Source of the DNA: Alcanivorax sp.
GTDB taxonomy: Bacteria > Pseudomonadota > Gammaproteobacteria > Pseudomonadales > Alcanivoracaceae
Length of the DNA stretch: 64,000 nucleotides
NCBI RefSeq assembly: GCF_002733835.1
Contig: NZ_NVWY01000001.1
Coordinates: 186,001-250,000 of the forward strand
Reading direction: 5' to 3'
Both the position numbers and the translations under genes were made by a program. The notes beneath the pieces were generated by a model. It saw nothing but the letters and a program-made list of their open reading frames with translations. It searched no databases and had not been told where the DNA came from. Numbering within the stretch: position 1 is the first letter of the stretch; each line of letters starts with the position of its first letter. Of this stretch, positions 9,265 through 20,638 are shown in pieces.

Positions 9265-10179
9265 TTATTCTGCTGCCAGAACAGGACGCATATAGGACAC
9301 AGGCGCATTGGTGGCATCTTCGAACGTCACCACCTCGTAGGAGTCCTCCTGACGGAGAATTTCCCGCAACAGCGCATTGTTGAGTGCATGGCCGGATTTG
9401 TGGCCGATGAACTCGCCAATCAGACTGTGACCCAGCAGATACAGGTCGCCAATGGCGTCCAACATCTTGTGTTTGACGAACTCGTCGTCATAACGCAGGC
9501 CGTCTTCGTTGAGGATACGATACTCGTCCACCACGATGGCGTTATCCACGCTGCCACCCAGGGCCAGGTTCTGGCTGCGCAGGAACTCGATATCGCGCAT
9601 AAAGCCAAAGGTCCGGGCACGGGCTACTTCTTTCACGAACGAGGTCGTGGAGAAGTCGATACTGGCCAGCTGGTTGCGATCTTCAAACACCGGGTGATCG
9701 AACTCGATGGAAAAAGTCACCTTGAAGCCGTCAAAAGGCACGAACGTCGCCGTTTTGTCGCCTTCACGCACCGTCACTTCTTTCTTGATGCGGATGAACT
9801 TCTTGGCGGCTTCCTGCTCTTTGATACCGGCAGATTGCAACAGGAAGACGAACGGACCGGCACTGCCATCCATGATCGGCATTTCCGGGGCGGACAACTC
9901 CACAAAGGCGTTATCAATGCCCAGGCCTGCCATGGCGGACAGGAAGTGCTCTACCGTACCCACTTTCACGCCATCCTGAACCAGCGTGGAAGAGAGGGTG
10001 GTTTCGCCCACCGCGTCCGCGGCAGCCTTGATCTCCACCACCGGGTCCAGGTCCACACGCCGGAACACGATACCGGTATTTACCGGTGCCGGGCGCACGG
10101 TCATGTAGACCTTTTCGCCGGTGTGAAGCCCTACGCCAGTGGCGCGGATCACGTTTTTTAGCGTTCGTTGTCTGATCAT
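9265..10179 (-). CDS. lpxC: UDP-3-O-acyl-N-acetylglucosamine deacetylase
   Basis: 304 aa. This zinc enzyme catalyses the committed step of lipid A synthesis in the cytoplasm. Ligand motifs are visible: [10 protein letters not shown] (first zinc His), then [12 protein letters not shown] (H..D pair). [10 protein letters not shown] is the conserved substrate loop. It follows ftsZ but has its own -10 element upstream, as in Pseudomonas. The C-terminus is family length; I cannot judge FtsH degradation signals from the sequence. Confidence 0.97.
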   Translation of the reverse strand: MIRQRTLKNVIRATGVGLHTGEKVYMTVRPAPVNTGIVFRRVDLDPVVEIKAAADAVGETTLSSTLVQDGVKVGTVEHFLSAMAGLGIDNAFVELSAPEMPIMDGSAGPFVFLLQSAGIKEQEAAKKFIRIKKEVTVREGDKTATFVPFDGFKVTFSIEFDHPVFEDRNQLASIDFSTTSFVKEVARARTFGFMRDIEFLRSQNLALGGSVDNAIVVDEYRILNEDGLRYDDEFVKHKMLDAIGDLYLLGHSLIGEFIGHKSGHALNNALLREILRQEDSYEVVTFEDATNAPVSYMRPVLAAE

Positions 10180-10245
10180 CAGTCTGTCACACAGCTGCGG
10201 GTACCCTTGAGGATACCGCTTTCCTCAACACAAAATTAGGGCGCG

Positions 10246-10251
10246 ATTATA
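10246..10251 (-). promoter_or_regulatory. -10 element of an lpxC promoter
   Basis: Perfect TATAAT on the minus strand followed by a GC-rich discriminator. No good -35 is seen at 17 nt. Downstream, 10200-10217 forms a seven-bp hairpin (GGTATCC/GGGTACC with one wobble) in the lpxC leader. Confidence 0.55.
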
Positions 10252-10289
10252 CTGGAACACCCCGATTTTGCACCAATCTCGCCAGACCG

Positions 10290-11456
10290 TTAGTCGGCCT
10301 GGCGGCGCAGGAAGGTCGGAATATCAATGAAATCCAGATCTTCTGCGGTGCTCACTGCCTGCTGGCCACGGCCACCGGCAGCCTGCTGGGCGGCGCGTTT
10401 ACGCTCCACAGCCGGGCGATCCAGGTCGCTGTAGTCCACCCGACCGTCTGCCGCGACAGGGGTCTGACGGCCACGTACCACTTTTAGTTCCTGCTGAGCG
10501 GCACCCAAGCCGGTCGCTACCACGGTAACGCTGATGCTCTCGCCCATATCCGGGTCGATAGCGGTACCGATGATCACGTTGGCATCGTCACTGGCCAGCT
10601 CGCTGACGATATCACCCACTTCAGAGAACTCATCCAGAGCGATGGACTCGTTGGCAGTGATATTGATCAGGATACCCCGCGCGCCGCGCAGATCCACATC
10701 TTCCAGCAGCGGGCTGGAGATAGCCGCCTGCGCCGCTTCTGCCGCCCGGCCTTCACCGCTGGCAGTACCGGTACCCATCATGGCAGTACCCATTTCGCTC
10801 ATCACCGTGCGCACGTCAGCGAAATCCACGTTGATCATGCCGGGTCGAACGATCAGGTCCGCAATCCCTTTCACTGCGCCCTGCAGCACTTCGTTGGCCG
10901 CCTTGAAGGCGTCCAGCAGGCTGGTGGAGCCACCGAGAACCGCTTGCAGCTTCTCGTTGGGGATGGTGATCAGGGAGTGAACGTGCTCTTTCAGCTCTTC
11001 GATCCCCTGCTGGGCAGAGCGCATGCGCTTTTTGCCTTCGAAGGGGAACGGCTTGGTGACCACAGCCACGGTCAGGATGCCCAGTTCCTTGGCAATTTCA
11101 GCCACAACCGGGGCCGCACCGGTACCCGTGCCACCGCCCATGCCGGCGGTCACGAAGACCATATCTGCACCATCCAGCAGCTCGGCGATGCGATCGCGAT
11201 CTTCCTGAGCGGACTGACGGCCGATTTCCGGGTTTGCGCCGGCGCCCAGCCCTTTAGTCACCTGGCTACCCAGCTGAATCACGGTCTTGGATGAGGCATT
11301 ACGCAGGGCCTGGGCGTCAGTGTTGGCGCAGATGAAATCCACCCCTTCCACACCGGAACGCACCATGTGATCCACGGCGTTACCGCCGCCACCACCGACA
11401 CCTACCACTTTGATTACCGCACCATGCGGTACGCTGTCTTCCAGTTTGAATTGCAT
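10290..11456 (-). CDS. ftsZ: Cell division GTPase FtsZ
   Basis: 388 aa. This tubulin homologue forms the Z ring. The N-terminus has [15 protein letters not shown], the tubulin signature [10 protein letters not shown] and the T7 loop [11 protein letters not shown]. The C-terminal peptide [12 protein letters not shown], which binds FtsA and ZipA, is intact after a variable linker. ATG 11456 is preceded by GGGAG; the upstream in-frame start at 11495 would add 13 unconserved residues. Separated from ftsA by a heptad repeat pair rather than being tightly coupled. Confidence 0.97.
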   Translation of the reverse strand: MQFKLEDSVPHGAVIKVVGVGGGGGNAVDHMVRSGVEGVDFICANTDAQALRNASSKTVIQLGSQVTKGLGAGANPEIGRQSAQEDRDRIAELLDGADMVFVTAGMGGGTGTGAAPVVAEIAKELGILTVAVVTKPFPFEGKKRMRSAQQGIEELKEHVHSLITIPNEKLQAVLGGSTSLLDAFKAANEVLQGAVKGIADLIVRPGMINVDFADVRTVMSEMGTAMMGTGTASGEGRAAEAAQAAISSPLLEDVDLRGARGILINITANESIALDEFSEVGDIVSELASDDANVIIGTAIDPDMGESISVTVVATGLGAAQQELKVVRGRQTPVAADGRVDYSDLDRPAVERKRAAQQAAGGRGQQAVSTAEDLDFIDIPTFLRRQAD

Positions 11457-11559
11457 GGTTGATCTCCCGTTGTTGCTTCCCTGTTTACTACTCATTACGT
11501 CGAAGTGTTCCGGTCATCTTGCCGCGGCCCGGAACCACCGCTTGCGCTCAGTAAACGCT

Positions 11560-11640
11560 GGATGCCTGATGCTTGAGGCCTGACGCTTTGGCGGCTTTGC
11601 CGCCTGTTTTACGTCCGGCTTCGGGCGTCCGGCATCCGGC
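11560..11640. repeat. Inverted heptad arrays, GGATGCC class, ftsA/ftsZ
   Basis: Four units read on plus at 11560-11587 (GGATGCC, TGACGCT among them). Four more read on minus at 11613-11640 with the same word (GGATGCC, GGACGCC). Between the arms 11590-11605 is a GGCGG/CCGCC hairpin with T-rich sequence on the plus side only, so ftsA-to-ftsZ readthrough should be possible. The right arm ends five bases from the ftsA stop. Confidence 0.8.
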
Positions 11641-11645
11641 GCCCC

Positions 11646-12881
11646 TTAAAAGTTGCCTTTGAACCAGCTCTTGATACGTTCCAGCCAGTCCAGCTCACCC
11701 CCGCCGGCCTGGGCCTTGGCGCTGGTGCCTTCCTTCTCCATGCGCTGGCCGTACAAGAGCAAGCCCACGGAGGTGGAATAAATCGGGTTCTTCACCACGT
11801 CGATCAGCCCGGAAATTCCCTGCGGCGCCCCCAGGCGCACCGGCATATGGAAGATTTCCTCGGCCAGATCCACAGCCCCTTCGATCTTCGAGGAACCACC
11901 GGTGAGCACGATGCCACCGGGAATCAGGTCTTCGAATCCGGAGCGGCGAATTTCTGCCTGCACCAGGGTGAACAGCTCGTCGTAGCGCGGCTCCACCACC
12001 TCGGCCAGGTTCTGGCGGCTGAGGGTGCGCGGCGGACGGTCGCCCACGCTGGGCACCTTGATGGTCTCGTCAGCGCCGGCCAGCTGCGTCAACGCGCAGG
12101 CGTACTTGATCTTGATTTCATCCGCATGCTGCTTGGGCGTGCGCAGGGCCATGGCGATATCGTTGGTCACCTGATCCCCGGCGATGGGAATGTTGGCCGT
12201 GTGACGAATGGCGCCTTCGGTGAAGATGGCGATATCCGTGGTGCCACCGCCGATATCGACGATGCAGACGCCCAGTTCACGCTCGTCTTCGGTGAGCACG
12301 GCGTGAGCACTCGCTAACTGCTCAAGGATGACGTCATCGACCTCCAGGTTGCAGCGCCGCACGCATTTCTCGATGTTCTGCACCGCATTCACCGCACAGG
12401 TCACCAGATGCACCTTGGCTTCCAGGCGCACACCGCTCATGCCGATGGGCTCGCGCACCCCTTCCTGGTTGTCCACCACATATTCCTGCGGCAGTACGTG
12501 CAGGGTTTTCTGGTCTGCCGGAATCGCCACCGCCTGCGCCGCGTCGATCACCCGGTCGATATCCGCCTGTGCCACTTCCCGGTCGCGAATAGCGACAATG
12601 CCGTGGGAGTTGAGGCTGCGCACATGGGAGCCGGCGATGCCGGCGTACACCGTGTGGATATGGCAGCCCGCCATCAGCTCGGCTTCTTCCACAGCGCGCT
12701 GAATGGAGCGCACGGTGGCTTCGATATCCACCACCACGCCCTTTTTCATGCCCCGTGACGGTTGCGAGCCCAGCCCGACGATTTCCAAGGTGCCATCGGC
12801 TGCTGTCTGGCCGACGATGGCAACCACCTTGGAGGTGCCAATATCGAGTCCGACAATCATGTTTTCTGTTGCTGTCGCCAT
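11646..12881 (-). CDS. ftsA: Cell division actin-like protein FtsA
   Basis: 411 aa. FtsA tethers FtsZ to the membrane and recruits later division proteins. Actin-fold phosphate loops are visible: VGLDIGTSKVVAIVG near the N-terminus, VCIVDIGGGTTDIAIF near residue 205 and VLTGGSSKIEG. The C-terminal amphipathic membrane helix is WLERIKSWFKGNF. Thirteen bases separate it from ftsQ. Confidence 0.97.
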   Translation of the reverse strand: MATATENMIVGLDIGTSKVVAIVGQTAADGTLEIVGLGSQPSRGMKKGVVVDIEATVRSIQRAVEEAELMAGCHIHTVYAGIAGSHVRSLNSHGIVAIRDREVAQADIDRVIDAAQAVAIPADQKTLHVLPQEYVVDNQEGVREPIGMSGVRLEAKVHLVTCAVNAVQNIEKCVRRCNLEVDDVILEQLASAHAVLTEDERELGVCIVDIGGGTTDIAIFTEGAIRHTANIPIAGDQVTNDIAMALRTPKQHADEIKIKYACALTQLAGADETIKVPSVGDRPPRTLSRQNLAEVVEPRYDELFTLVQAEIRRSGFEDLIPGGIVLTGGSSKIEGAVDLAEEIFHMPVRLGAPQGISGLIDVVKNPIYSTSVGLLLYGQRMEKEGTSAKAQAGGGELDWLERIKSWFKGNF

Positions 12882-12894
12882 GTCACCCTTTCTC

Positions 12895-13671
12895 CTAACT
12901 CTGCTGCTCGCGCCAGGTCACTGCCATGCCGTCCGCATAACGCAGATCAACACGAGCTACCTGGCGGCTATCCGTGCTCAGCACGCCACGATAAAGCCGC
13001 ACAAAACGGCGTAATTTGGTGGTGTAATGCTCACGGTCTACCACCAGTTCCATGTCGTTATTCAGCGTCAGGCGCGCGGTCAGGCGCGCGTTGACGTCCA
13101 TGCTGCGAATGCTCAGGTCCACATCCGCCAGCGTCTTGCCCATGCTGTGGTAGAAGCCCATGACTTCCTCCAGCCGTTGCTCCGGGCCGCTCAGGTGGGG
13201 CAGATCCGTCAGGTCATACTGCTTGAGCGCCTTGAACGGCTGCCCGCTGTCCGACACCAGCACTGCCTCGTTCCACACGGCCACCGGGCGACGCTCTTCC
13301 ACTGTCAGCACCACGGTATCGGGCCACTGACGACGGACGGAGACCTCCTCCACCCAACTCAATCCCTGTGACTGCTGGTAAATATCTTCCAACGGCACAG
13401 AGAAATAATTCTCTTCGCGCACCAGCGCCGCCAAGGCGGTCTCGATCTGTTGCTGACGGCGTACATCGGTGACACCGTCCACGCCCACCTTGCGGATCGG
13501 GTAGCCATCCAGTGCTGACGGCAGGTAGATCACCGCCAGCAGGATGACCAGCGCCACCGAGCTCACCAGCATCCACGGCACCGCCGCTGCAATGCGCTCG
13601 CGCAGCGGTACGCCGGCCTTTTTCACCGGCTTGCGGCGGGCGCCACGCGGCGCGGGGGCGTTTCTAGCCAC
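12895..13671 (-). CDS. ftsQ: Cell division protein FtsQ
   Basis: 258 aa. Bitopic inner-membrane protein: a basic cytoplasmic tail (RRKPVKK), one transmembrane helix (about residues 32-54) and a periplasmic POTRA domain beginning YPIRKVGVDGV, then the beta domain that binds FtsB/FtsL. The start chosen is GTG 13671, which overlaps the ddlB stop by eight bases; a longer open frame to 13719 lies inside ddlB. Confidence 0.93.
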   Translation of the reverse strand: MARNAPAPRGARRKPVKKAGVPLRERIAAAVPWMLVSSVALVILLAVIYLPSALDGYPIRKVGVDGVTDVRRQQQIETALAALVREENYFSVPLEDIYQQSQGLSWVEEVSVRRQWPDTVVLTVEERRPVAVWNEAVLVSDSGQPFKALKQYDLTDLPHLSGPEQRLEEVMGFYHSMGKTLADVDLSIRSMDVNARLTARLTLNNDMELVVDREHYTTKLRRFVRLYRGVLSTDSRQVARVDLRYADGMAVTWREQQS

Positions 13672-14587
13672 GACCCCGTTCCAGTGCGTCCAGCAGGATT
13701 TCACCCACCAGCACGTCAAAATCGCGGCCGGTGGCCTTTGCCGCCATGGGCACCAGCGAGTGATCAGTCATGCCGGGCACCGTGTTCACTTCCAGCAGCT
13801 GCCACTGGCCCTGCGCATCGCGCATCACATCGACCCGGCCCCAGCCACGGCAACCGGCAACCCGGAATGCGGTCAGCGCCAGCTGCCGCAGCGCCTGCTC
13901 ATCAGCATCATCCAGCCCCGCCGGGCACAGGTACTCGGTGCTGTCGGACTGGTACTTGGCTGCAAAGTCATAGAACGCATGGGGCGTTTGCAGGCGGATG
14001 GCCGGCAAGGCTTCATCGCCCAGCACCGCCACGGTGTATTCCGGCCCGTTGACCCAGGCTTCCACCAGCACGTCCTGATCAAATTTTTCTGCGGCAACCA
14101 GCGCCTCGGCCAGCTCTTCAGCGTTATCCGCCTTGGCCATACCGATGGAGGAGCCTTCGTGGGCCGGTTTCACGATGACCGGGAAGCCCAGGTCTACCTC
14201 ATCGCGGCCGGACACATAAAACGCCGGGGTCGGCAAACCCGCCCCTTTCCACAGTTGCTTGGTGCGCACCTTGTCCATGCCAATGGCCGATGCCATCACT
14301 CCGGACCCGGTGTAGGGAATCTCCAGATGTTCCAGTACACCCTGGATCACGCCGTCTTCGCCGCCGCGACCGTGCAGGGCAATAAAGGCGGCATCAAAGC
14401 CTTTCAGGGTGTCCACGCTCTTGTCCGCCGGATCCACCAATTCTGCGATCAAGCCCAGATTGCGCAGGCCCTGATGCACCGCCGCACCGCTCTTCAGCGA
14501 CACCGGGCGCTCTGCGGATTTGCCGCCGGCCAGCACCGCCACGCGGCCCACCCGGCTCAATCGCTGTTTCAATGCACGCTTATCCAT
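13664..14587 (-). CDS. ddlB: D-alanine--D-alanine ligase
   Basis: 307 aa, ATP-grasp enzyme that makes the D-Ala-D-Ala dipeptide for MurF. Visible motifs: [31 protein letters not shown], the ATP-binding [15 protein letters not shown] and the metal-binding [18 protein letters not shown] 14587 overlaps the murC stop by eight bases, indicating translational coupling. Confidence 0.97.
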   Translation of the reverse strand: MDKRALKQRLSRVGRVAVLAGGKSAERPVSLKSGAAVHQGLRNLGLIAELVDPADKSVDTLKGFDAAFIALHGRGGEDGVIQGVLEHLEIPYTGSGVMASAIGMDKVRTKQLWKGAGLPTPAFYVSGRDEVDLGFPVIVKPAHEGSSIGMAKADNAEELAEALVAAEKFDQDVLVEAWVNGPEYTVAVLGDEALPAIRLQTPHAFYDFAAKYQSDSTEYLCPAGLDDADEQALRQLALTAFRVAGCRGWGRVDVMRDAQGQWQLLEVNTVPGMTDHSLVPMAAKATGRDFDVLVGEILLDALERGRG

Positions 14588-16004
14588 GGCTGCCTCCCTG
14601 AGCGGCCAACTGCTTGGCAATGGTGCCGACGTTACCGGCGCCCTGCGTGACGAGCAGATCTCCGTCCTGAAGCTGGCTGGCCAGCAAGGCCGGCAGCTTG
14701 TCCGGGTCATCCACAAACACCGGTTCCAGACCACGCTTGCGCAAGCTGCGGCACAGTGCCCGGGCATCGGCACCGGGAATCGGGTCTTCGCCGGCGGCAT
14801 ACACTTCCAGCATCAGCAACACATCCACCCCGGAGAGCACTTCCACAAAGTCCTCGTACAGGTCCTGGGTACGGGTATAACGGTGCGGCTGAAACAACAT
14901 GGCCAGGCGACGGTTTGGCCAGCCATCGCGAATGGCAGCAATGGTGGCGGCCACTTCACGGGGATGGTGACCGTAGTCGTCCACCAGGGTCGCACTGCCG
15001 CCCTCGAAGTGGTATTCGCCCTGCACATCAAAGCGACGCCCCACCCCGGTAAAATTATTCAGGCCACGGATAATGGCGTCATCATCAGCCCCTTCGTCCG
15101 CCGACACGGCGATGGCCGCCAGCGCATTCAGGACGTTATGGCGGCCCGGCATGTTCAGGGACACCTCCAGTGGCTCGCCTTCGGCGCGCACTACCCGGAA
15201 ATGGGTAACCATGCCGTCCTGGCGTACGTTCTCGGCACGCAGGTCTGCATCCTCGCTGAAGCCATAGCGAATCACTTGACGGTTGACCCTGGGCAGCAAC
15301 TTGCGCACCACCGGATCATCCACACACATCACTGCCACGCCGTAGAACGGCAGGTTGTGGAGGAACTCGATAAAAGTGTTCTCCAGCTGGGCGAAATCGC
15401 CGCCGTAGGTGTGCATGTGGTCCGCATCGATATTGGTGACGATGGCGCTCATGGGCTGCAGGTGCAGGAAACTGGCATCGGACTCATCAGCCTCTGCCAC
15501 CAGATAACGGCTCTGCCCCAGACGGGCATTGGTGCCAGCGCTATTCAGCCGCCCGCCAATAACAAACGTCGGATCCAGTCCGGCCTCAGCCATGATCGCT
15601 GCGGTCAGTGACGTGGTGGTGGTCTTGCCATGGGTGCCGGCCACGGCAATGCCATGACGGAAGCGCATCAGCTCCGCCAGCATCTGGGCGCGTGGCACCA
15701 CCGGAATACGACGCTCATGGGCCGCCGCCACTTCCAGGTTTTCGGTATTCACCGCCGTGGAGGTCACCACTACATCCGCGCCATCGATATTCTCGGCACG
15801 GTGGCCGATGTCCACCCGCACACCAAGACTGCGCAGGCGCTCTACCACCGGTGATTCCTTGATGTCGCTGCCGCTGATGGCATAGCCCTGATTGGCCAGC
15901 ACTTCGGCAATGCCGCACATGCCCACACCGCCGATCCCCACAAAGTGGATCCCGCGAATGCGGCGCATCTCCGGCACCGTATGAATCATGTCGTTATCGG
16001 CCAT
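14580..16004 (-). CDS. murC: UDP-N-acetylmuramate--L-alanine ligase
   Basis: 474 aa. It adds L-alanine to UDP-MurNAc. The N-terminal Rossmann-like domain has [17 protein letters not shown], the ATP loop is [10 protein letters not shown], and the C-terminal domain has DDYGHHP. ATG 16004 is chosen by family length; it overlaps murG by 11 bases. Confidence 0.97.
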   Translation of the reverse strand: MADNDMIHTVPEMRRIRGIHFVGIGGVGMCGIAEVLANQGYAISGSDIKESPVVERLRSLGVRVDIGHRAENIDGADVVVTSTAVNTENLEVAAAHERRIPVVPRAQMLAELMRFRHGIAVAGTHGKTTTTSLTAAIMAEAGLDPTFVIGGRLNSAGTNARLGQSRYLVAEADESDASFLHLQPMSAIVTNIDADHMHTYGGDFAQLENTFIEFLHNLPFYGVAVMCVDDPVVRKLLPRVNRQVIRYGFSEDADLRAENVRQDGMVTHFRVVRAEGEPLEVSLNMPGRHNVLNALAAIAVSADEGADDDAIIRGLNNFTGVGRRFDVQGEYHFEGGSATLVDDYGHHPREVAATIAAIRDGWPNRRLAMLFQPHRYTRTQDLYEDFVEVLSGVDVLLMLEVYAAGEDPIPGADARALCRSLRKRGLEPVFVDDPDKLPALLASQLQDGDLLVTQGAGNVGTIAKQLAAQGGSHG

Positions 16005-17067
16005 TGGCCACCTCCTCACACAGCGTGGCGGCGCGCTCAGCACTATCCGCCATCGCCTGCTCACGGGCCCGCTCGGCGATTTGCGCCAGCAGGCCACGCT
16101 CAGCAACCGGTTTCAGGGTGCCGGCAAGGCTTGCCGCACCCAGGTCCCGCTGGGGCAACAGCAACGCGGCTCCGCGCTCTGACAACCAACGGGCATTCAA
16201 TGTCTGGTGGTCATCCACTGCGCTGGGCAGGGGAACAAACATGGCGGCCACGCCCGCCGCCGCCACTTCCGCCACGGTCAGCGCGCCGGCCCGACAAATC
16301 ACCAGATCCGCCCAGCCGTAGGCTTCTGCCATGTCATCAATAAACTCGCTGACCTGAGCCTGCAGACCCAGCGCCTGGTAAATCGGCGCCGCTTCCGCAG
16401 TACGTCCGGCGCCGCACTGGTGGCGCACCTGTATGTCGCGCCCCAGTACCGCCAACAGCAGCTCGGGCAAATCCTGGTTCAGTACCAGCGCGCCCTGGCT
16501 ACCACCCAGCACCAGCACCCGCAAGCCGCCCTGATGTTGGGCATAGCGGCGAGCAGGCTCATCCAGAGCGGTAATTTCCGGACGCACCGGGTTGCCCACC
16601 CAGCAGGCCTGCGGATTGCCAAAGGCACCCTGAAAGCCTTCCAGGGTTACCGTGGCCAGACGGGACAACAGGCGATTGGTCAGCCCGGGAACCGCATTCT
16701 GCTCATGGACCACCACCGGCACCTTGCACAGCTTGGCCGCCAGTCCGCCTGGGCCACTGGCAAAGCCGCCAAAGCCCACCGCCAGCACCGGCTGACGGGC
16801 ACGAATCAACTGGCGCGCCTGTAATACAGCCCGCAGCAAATTGAAGGGGGCCGTCAGCTTGCGCTTGATGCCACCACCGCGCAGACGGGACACGGACAGC
16901 TCAGCAATCTCGTAGCCATACTGGCGCACCAGCTTGCCTTCCATGCCGTTTTCCGCGCCCAGCCAGAGGATTTCGAAGCCCCGCGCACGCAGTTGGTCGG
17001 CCACGGCCAAGGCCGGGAACACATGCCCGCCGGTACCACCCGCCATAATCAGGACGGTGCGACTCAT
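15994..17067 (-). CDS. murG: UDP-GlcNAc--lipid I GlcNAc transferase
   Basis: 357 aa, GT28 glycosyltransferase that converts lipid I to lipid II at the inner membrane face. [16 protein letters not shown] is the first G-loop and VLGGSQGA the third. The donor-site residues lie around [15 protein letters not shown]. The start ATG 17067 overlaps the ftsW stop (ATGA). Confidence 0.97.
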   Translation of the reverse strand: MSRTVLIMAGGTGGHVFPALAVADQLRARGFEILWLGAENGMEGKLVRQYGYEIAELSVSRLRGGGIKRKLTAPFNLLRAVLQARQLIRARQPVLAVGFGGFASGPGGLAAKLCKVPVVVHEQNAVPGLTNRLLSRLATVTLEGFQGAFGNPQACWVGNPVRPEITALDEPARRYAQHQGGLRVLVLGGSQGALVLNQDLPELLLAVLGRDIQVRHQCGAGRTAEAAPIYQALGLQAQVSEFIDDMAEAYGWADLVICRAGALTVAEVAAAGVAAMFVPLPSAVDDHQTLNARWLSERGAALLLPQRDLGAASLAGTLKPVAERGLLAQIAERAREQAMADSAERAATLCEEVANGR

Positions 17068-18221
17068 CGTGCTGCCCTCCCCCTGGCTTTCAGGTGATCG
17101 GCTTCCGCCCCGGCGCGAAGAATAAGCCCTACCATTGCGGCTGAGATCAGCAGCGAAGAGCCCCCGTAACTGATAAACGGCAGCGTCAGGCCCTTGGTGG
17201 GCAACAGGCCCATATTCACGCCCAGGTTGATAAACGCCTGAGAGCAAAAGACGAAGGCACAGCCATAAACCACATAGGCGTGGTACAGCAGCCCGCGCTC
17301 TTCCAGACGATGCCCCACACGAAACACCCGCCAGCCCAGCAGAATAAAACCGCTGATCAGTGCCACATTGCCCAACAAGCCCAGCTCTTCAGACATCACC
17401 GCGTAAACAAAATCCGTATGCGCTTCCGGCAGATAAAACAGTTTCTGCACGCTGTTACCCAGCCCCACGCCCAACCAGTGGCCGCGCCCGAAGGCAATCA
17501 GGCTCTGGGTCAGCTGATAACCGGAACCGAACTGGTCTGCCCAGGGATCGGTAAAAGTCATCAGGCGCGCCACCCGGTAGGGTTCGGCAAAGGCCACCAG
17601 CCCGCCCAAAGCCACCGCGATCAGACCAATCAGCAGGAAGCGCAGGGTCGGCACGCCGGACAGGAACAACATGCCCATGGCGGTAATGCCCAGCACCACC
17701 ACCGCGCCGAAATCCGGTTCCAGCAGCAGCAGCAGCATCAGCACACCCAGCAAGCCCAGTGGTAACAGGAAAGCTTTCCATTCGGTTTCCAGCGCGGCTT
17801 TGCGTTGCGCCACGTAGCCGGCCAGATACAGCACGAAGCACAGCTTGACGATTTCCGAGGCCTGAATGGTCAGGCCGGGCAACGCAATCCAGCGGGTAGA
17901 GCCATTCACGGTGCGGCCCAGCCCGGGAATAAAGACCATCACCAATACCACCAGGGCCACGGGCAACATCACAAAGCGCAGGCGCTCCAGCAGCGCCAAC
18001 GGCACCGCGTAGTACACAAAGGTGCCGACACCCAGCCCCAGCGCCAGATAAATGCCGTGGCGTATGGCGTAATAGAAGGGGTCGCCCAGGCGTGTTTCCG
18101 CAATCTGCAAACTGGCGGAGGACACCATCACCAGCCCCGCCAGCGCCAGCAAAATAGCAGTCCACAACAACGGCTGGTCGATACCCGTGCGGTCCACTTT
18201 CAGGATCATGCGCTCAGTCAT
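17064..18221 (-). CDS. ftsW: Septal peptidoglycan polymerase FtsW
   Basis: 385 aa, SEDS family with about ten membrane helices. It polymerises glycan strands at the septum with FtsI. Conserved segments include RTVNGSTRWI, FGSGYQLTQSLIA, LPEAHTDFVYAV and PFISYGGSSLL. ATG 18221 overlaps the murD stop by eight bases; upstream in-frame codons are inside murD. Confidence 0.96.
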   Translation of the reverse strand: MTERMILKVDRTGIDQPLLWTAILLALAGLVMVSSASLQIAETRLGDPFYYAIRHGIYLALGLGVGTFVYYAVPLALLERLRFVMLPVALVVLVMVFIPGLGRTVNGSTRWIALPGLTIQASEIVKLCFVLYLAGYVAQRKAALETEWKAFLLPLGLLGVLMLLLLLEPDFGAVVVLGITAMGMLFLSGVPTLRFLLIGLIAVALGGLVAFAEPYRVARLMTFTDPWADQFGSGYQLTQSLIAFGRGHWLGVGLGNSVQKLFYLPEAHTDFVYAVMSEELGLLGNVALISGFILLGWRVFRVGHRLEERGLLYHAYVVYGCAFVFCSQAFINLGVNMGLLPTKGLTLPFISYGGSSLLISAAMVGLILRAGAEADHLKARGRAAR

Positions 18222-19539
18222 GGCACACCTCCCGGGCCCGGGCGGTGAAATCATCACCACGAGCGGCAAAACCCCTGAACATGTCAAAAGAGGCGCATGC
18301 TGGCGACAACAACACCGCGTCACCCGGCTGCGCCAGCGCATGGGCGCGGGCAACGGCAGCGGCCATATCAGCTACCAGTTCGCAGGGGGCAGCCGACATG
18401 CCCTGAGCCACGGTATTGCGGTCTTCGCCCATCAACAGGGCGGCACGCAAATATTGCCGCGCCGGCTCGGCCAGCGGGGAAAAGTCCTGCCCTTTGCCCT
18501 GACCGCCCGCCACCAGAATCACCTTGCCTTCAATGCTTTCACCGATACCGGTGAGCGCGGCCAGGGTGGCGCCCACATTGGTCGCCTTGGAGTCGTTGAA
18601 CCAGCGCACGCCACCGGCCTCCGCTACCAACTGACAACGGTGCGGCAGGCCGGTAAAGGCTTTTACGGTGGCCAGGGCCTTGTCCCGGTTCAGGGACAGC
18701 GCGTCACTGATCGCCAGTACCGAGAGAATATTCATGGCATTGTGGTGGCCGGTCAGCGCCAGCTCGGACAGCGACAATAACGGCTCACCCCGACACAGCA
18801 GCTGACCGTTTTCGCTATCCAGCCGGTAATCCGCTTCCGGATGGGCACCAAAACTGATCTGGCGCGCCACGGTGGCCGGCGGACGGGTAGCCAGGTCATC
18901 ACGGTTCCAGACTGCCACTTGGCAACCGTCATACACGCGCTGCTTGGCCGCCAGGTAATCGGCGAAACTGGCGTAACGGTCCAGATGGTCCTGGGACACG
19001 TTGAGAACCGTGGCCACTTCTGCGCTCAGGCTGTAAGTGGTTTCCAGCTGAAAGCTGGACAGCTCCAGCACGTACAGGCGCGCCTTGTCGTCCAGCAATT
19101 CCAGCGCCGGCACACCCAGGTTGCCGCCGATGCCCGGGTTCATCCCACAAGCATCCGCCACCTGCCCCAGCAACGTGGTCACTGTGCTCTTGGCGTTGGA
19201 GCCGGTGATCGCCACCAGCGGTTCGCTGGCCGCGCGGGCGAACAGCTCAATGTCGCCAATCACTTCCTTGCCATCCACCACCTGCTCGGCAATGGCCGGC
19301 GTGGATACCGCCACGCCCGGGCTCACGATCAGGCGACGGGCCTTGCCCATCCAGCCTTTCTTGAAGCCACCGGTGTGCACTTTCAGGTTCGGAAATTCAG
19401 CGCACAGGGCATCCAGCCCGGCCGGCTCAGCACGGGTGTCAATGGCGCGTACGGGCATCCCCTGATCCGTCAGATAACGGATCACGGAGCGGCCTGTTAC
19501 ACCCAGACCAATGACCAGATCAAACCCGTCTTTCGCCAT
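18214..19539 (-). CDS. murD: UDP-MurNAc-L-Ala--D-glutamate ligase
   Basis: 441 aa. It adds D-glutamate to UDP-MurNAc-L-Ala. N-terminal VIGLGVTGRSVIRYL, ATP loop ITGSNAKSTVTTLLG and NDSKATN are present. ATG 19539 is used; a TTG at 19551 is in frame, but the GGGGA Shine-Dalgarno candidate abuts it too closely. Sixteen bases separate it from mraY. Confidence 0.94.
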   Translation of the reverse strand: MAKDGFDLVIGLGVTGRSVIRYLTDQGMPVRAIDTRAEPAGLDALCAEFPNLKVHTGGFKKGWMGKARRLIVSPGVAVSTPAIAEQVVDGKEVIGDIELFARAASEPLVAITGSNAKSTVTTLLGQVADACGMNPGIGGNLGVPALELLDDKARLYVLELSSFQLETTYSLSAEVATVLNVSQDHLDRYASFADYLAAKQRVYDGCQVAVWNRDDLATRPPATVARQISFGAHPEADYRLDSENGQLLCRGEPLLSLSELALTGHHNAMNILSVLAISDALSLNRDKALATVKAFTGLPHRCQLVAEAGGVRWFNDSKATNVGATLAALTGIGESIEGKVILVAGGQGKGQDFSPLAEPARQYLRAALLMGEDRNTVAQGMSAAPCELVADMAAAVARAHALAQPGDAVLLSPACASFDMFRGFAARGDDFTARAREVCHD

Positions 19540-19555
19540 AAATTGACTCAATCCC

Positions 19556-20638
19556 CTATCGGATTTTCAGGGTCGCCAGACCCACCAGTACGAGAATCAC
19601 GGTGATAATCCAGAACCGCACAATGATTTTCGGCTCCGGCCACCCCTTCAGTTCAAAATGGTGATGAATGGGGGCCATGCGGAAAATCCGCCGACCGGTG
19701 AGCTTGTACGAACCCACCTGCAACATCACCGATACCGTTTCCATCACGAACACACCACCCATGATGAAAAGCACAATTTCCTGGCGCACGATGACTGCCA
19801 TCACACCCAGCACCGCCCCCAGGGACAGCGCGCCAACATCGCCCATAAACACCTGGGCGGGATACGCGTTGAACCACAGAAAACCCAGGCCCGCACCACA
19901 CAGGGCAGCAGAGATAATCACCAGCTCACCGGCACCGGCCACGTAGGGAATCTGCAAGTAAGTCGCAAATTCCGTATGCCCTCCGGCGTAGGCGAAGATG
20001 CCCAGGGCGCCACCCACCAGCACGGTGGGCATGATGGCCAGGCCATCCAGACCGTCAGTCAGGTTCACCGCGTTGCTGGTGCCGTTAATCACAAAATAGG
20101 TGAGCACGATGTAGAACCAGCCCATGTTGATGGCTACGTTTTTGAAGAAGGGCACGATCAACTGGGTTTCCACCGGGCTTTGCGCGGTGAAGAACAAGGC
20201 ACAGCCGGCACCAAGCGCCCCCACTGACAACCACAAATATTTCCAGCGGGCGGGCAAGCCGCGCGGGTTCTTTTCCACCACCTTGCGCCAGTCATCCACC
20301 CAGCCCACGGCGCCGAAAATGAACAGCACCCCCAGGGTGATCCAGACGAAGCGGTTTTCCAGGTCGCCCCACAGCAGGGTAGAGATAATAATGGCCACCA
20401 GGATCAGCGCGCCGCCCATGGTGGGGGTGCCCGCCTTGCTCAGATGACTTTTCGGACCATCGTCACGAATGGCCTGGCCCACCTGCTTTTCCTGCAGTTT
20501 GCGGATCATGATCGGGCCGACCCAGAACGCGATGAACAACGCCGTCAGCACACTCAAGATCCCGCGCAGGGTGATGTATTGCACCACCAGAAAACCGCTG
20601 TGGTATTGCGCCAGATATTCCGCCAGCCAAAGCAGCAT
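19556..20638 (-). CDS. mraY: Phospho-MurNAc-pentapeptide transferase
   Basis: 360 aa, ten-helix integral membrane enzyme making lipid I on undecaprenyl phosphate. Signatures: KAGTPTMGG, the aspartate pair in [20 protein letters not shown], and the cytoplasmic [10 protein letters not shown] loop. It shares one base with the murF stop. Confidence 0.98.
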   Translation of the reverse strand: MLLWLAEYLAQYHSGFLVVQYITLRGILSVLTALFIAFWVGPIMIRKLQEKQVGQAIRDDGPKSHLSKAGTPTMGGALILVAIIISTLLWGDLENRFVWITLGVLFIFGAVGWVDDWRKVVEKNPRGLPARWKYLWLSVGALGAGCALFFTAQSPVETQLIVPFFKNVAINMGWFYIVLTYFVINGTSNAVNLTDGLDGLAIMPTVLVGGALGIFAYAGGHTEFATYLQIPYVAGAGELVIISAALCGAGLGFLWFNAYPAQVFMGDVGALSLGAVLGVMAVIVRQEIVLFIMGGVFVMETVSVMLQVGSYKLTGRRIFRMAPIHHHFELKGWPEPKIIVRFWIITVILVLVGLATLKIR

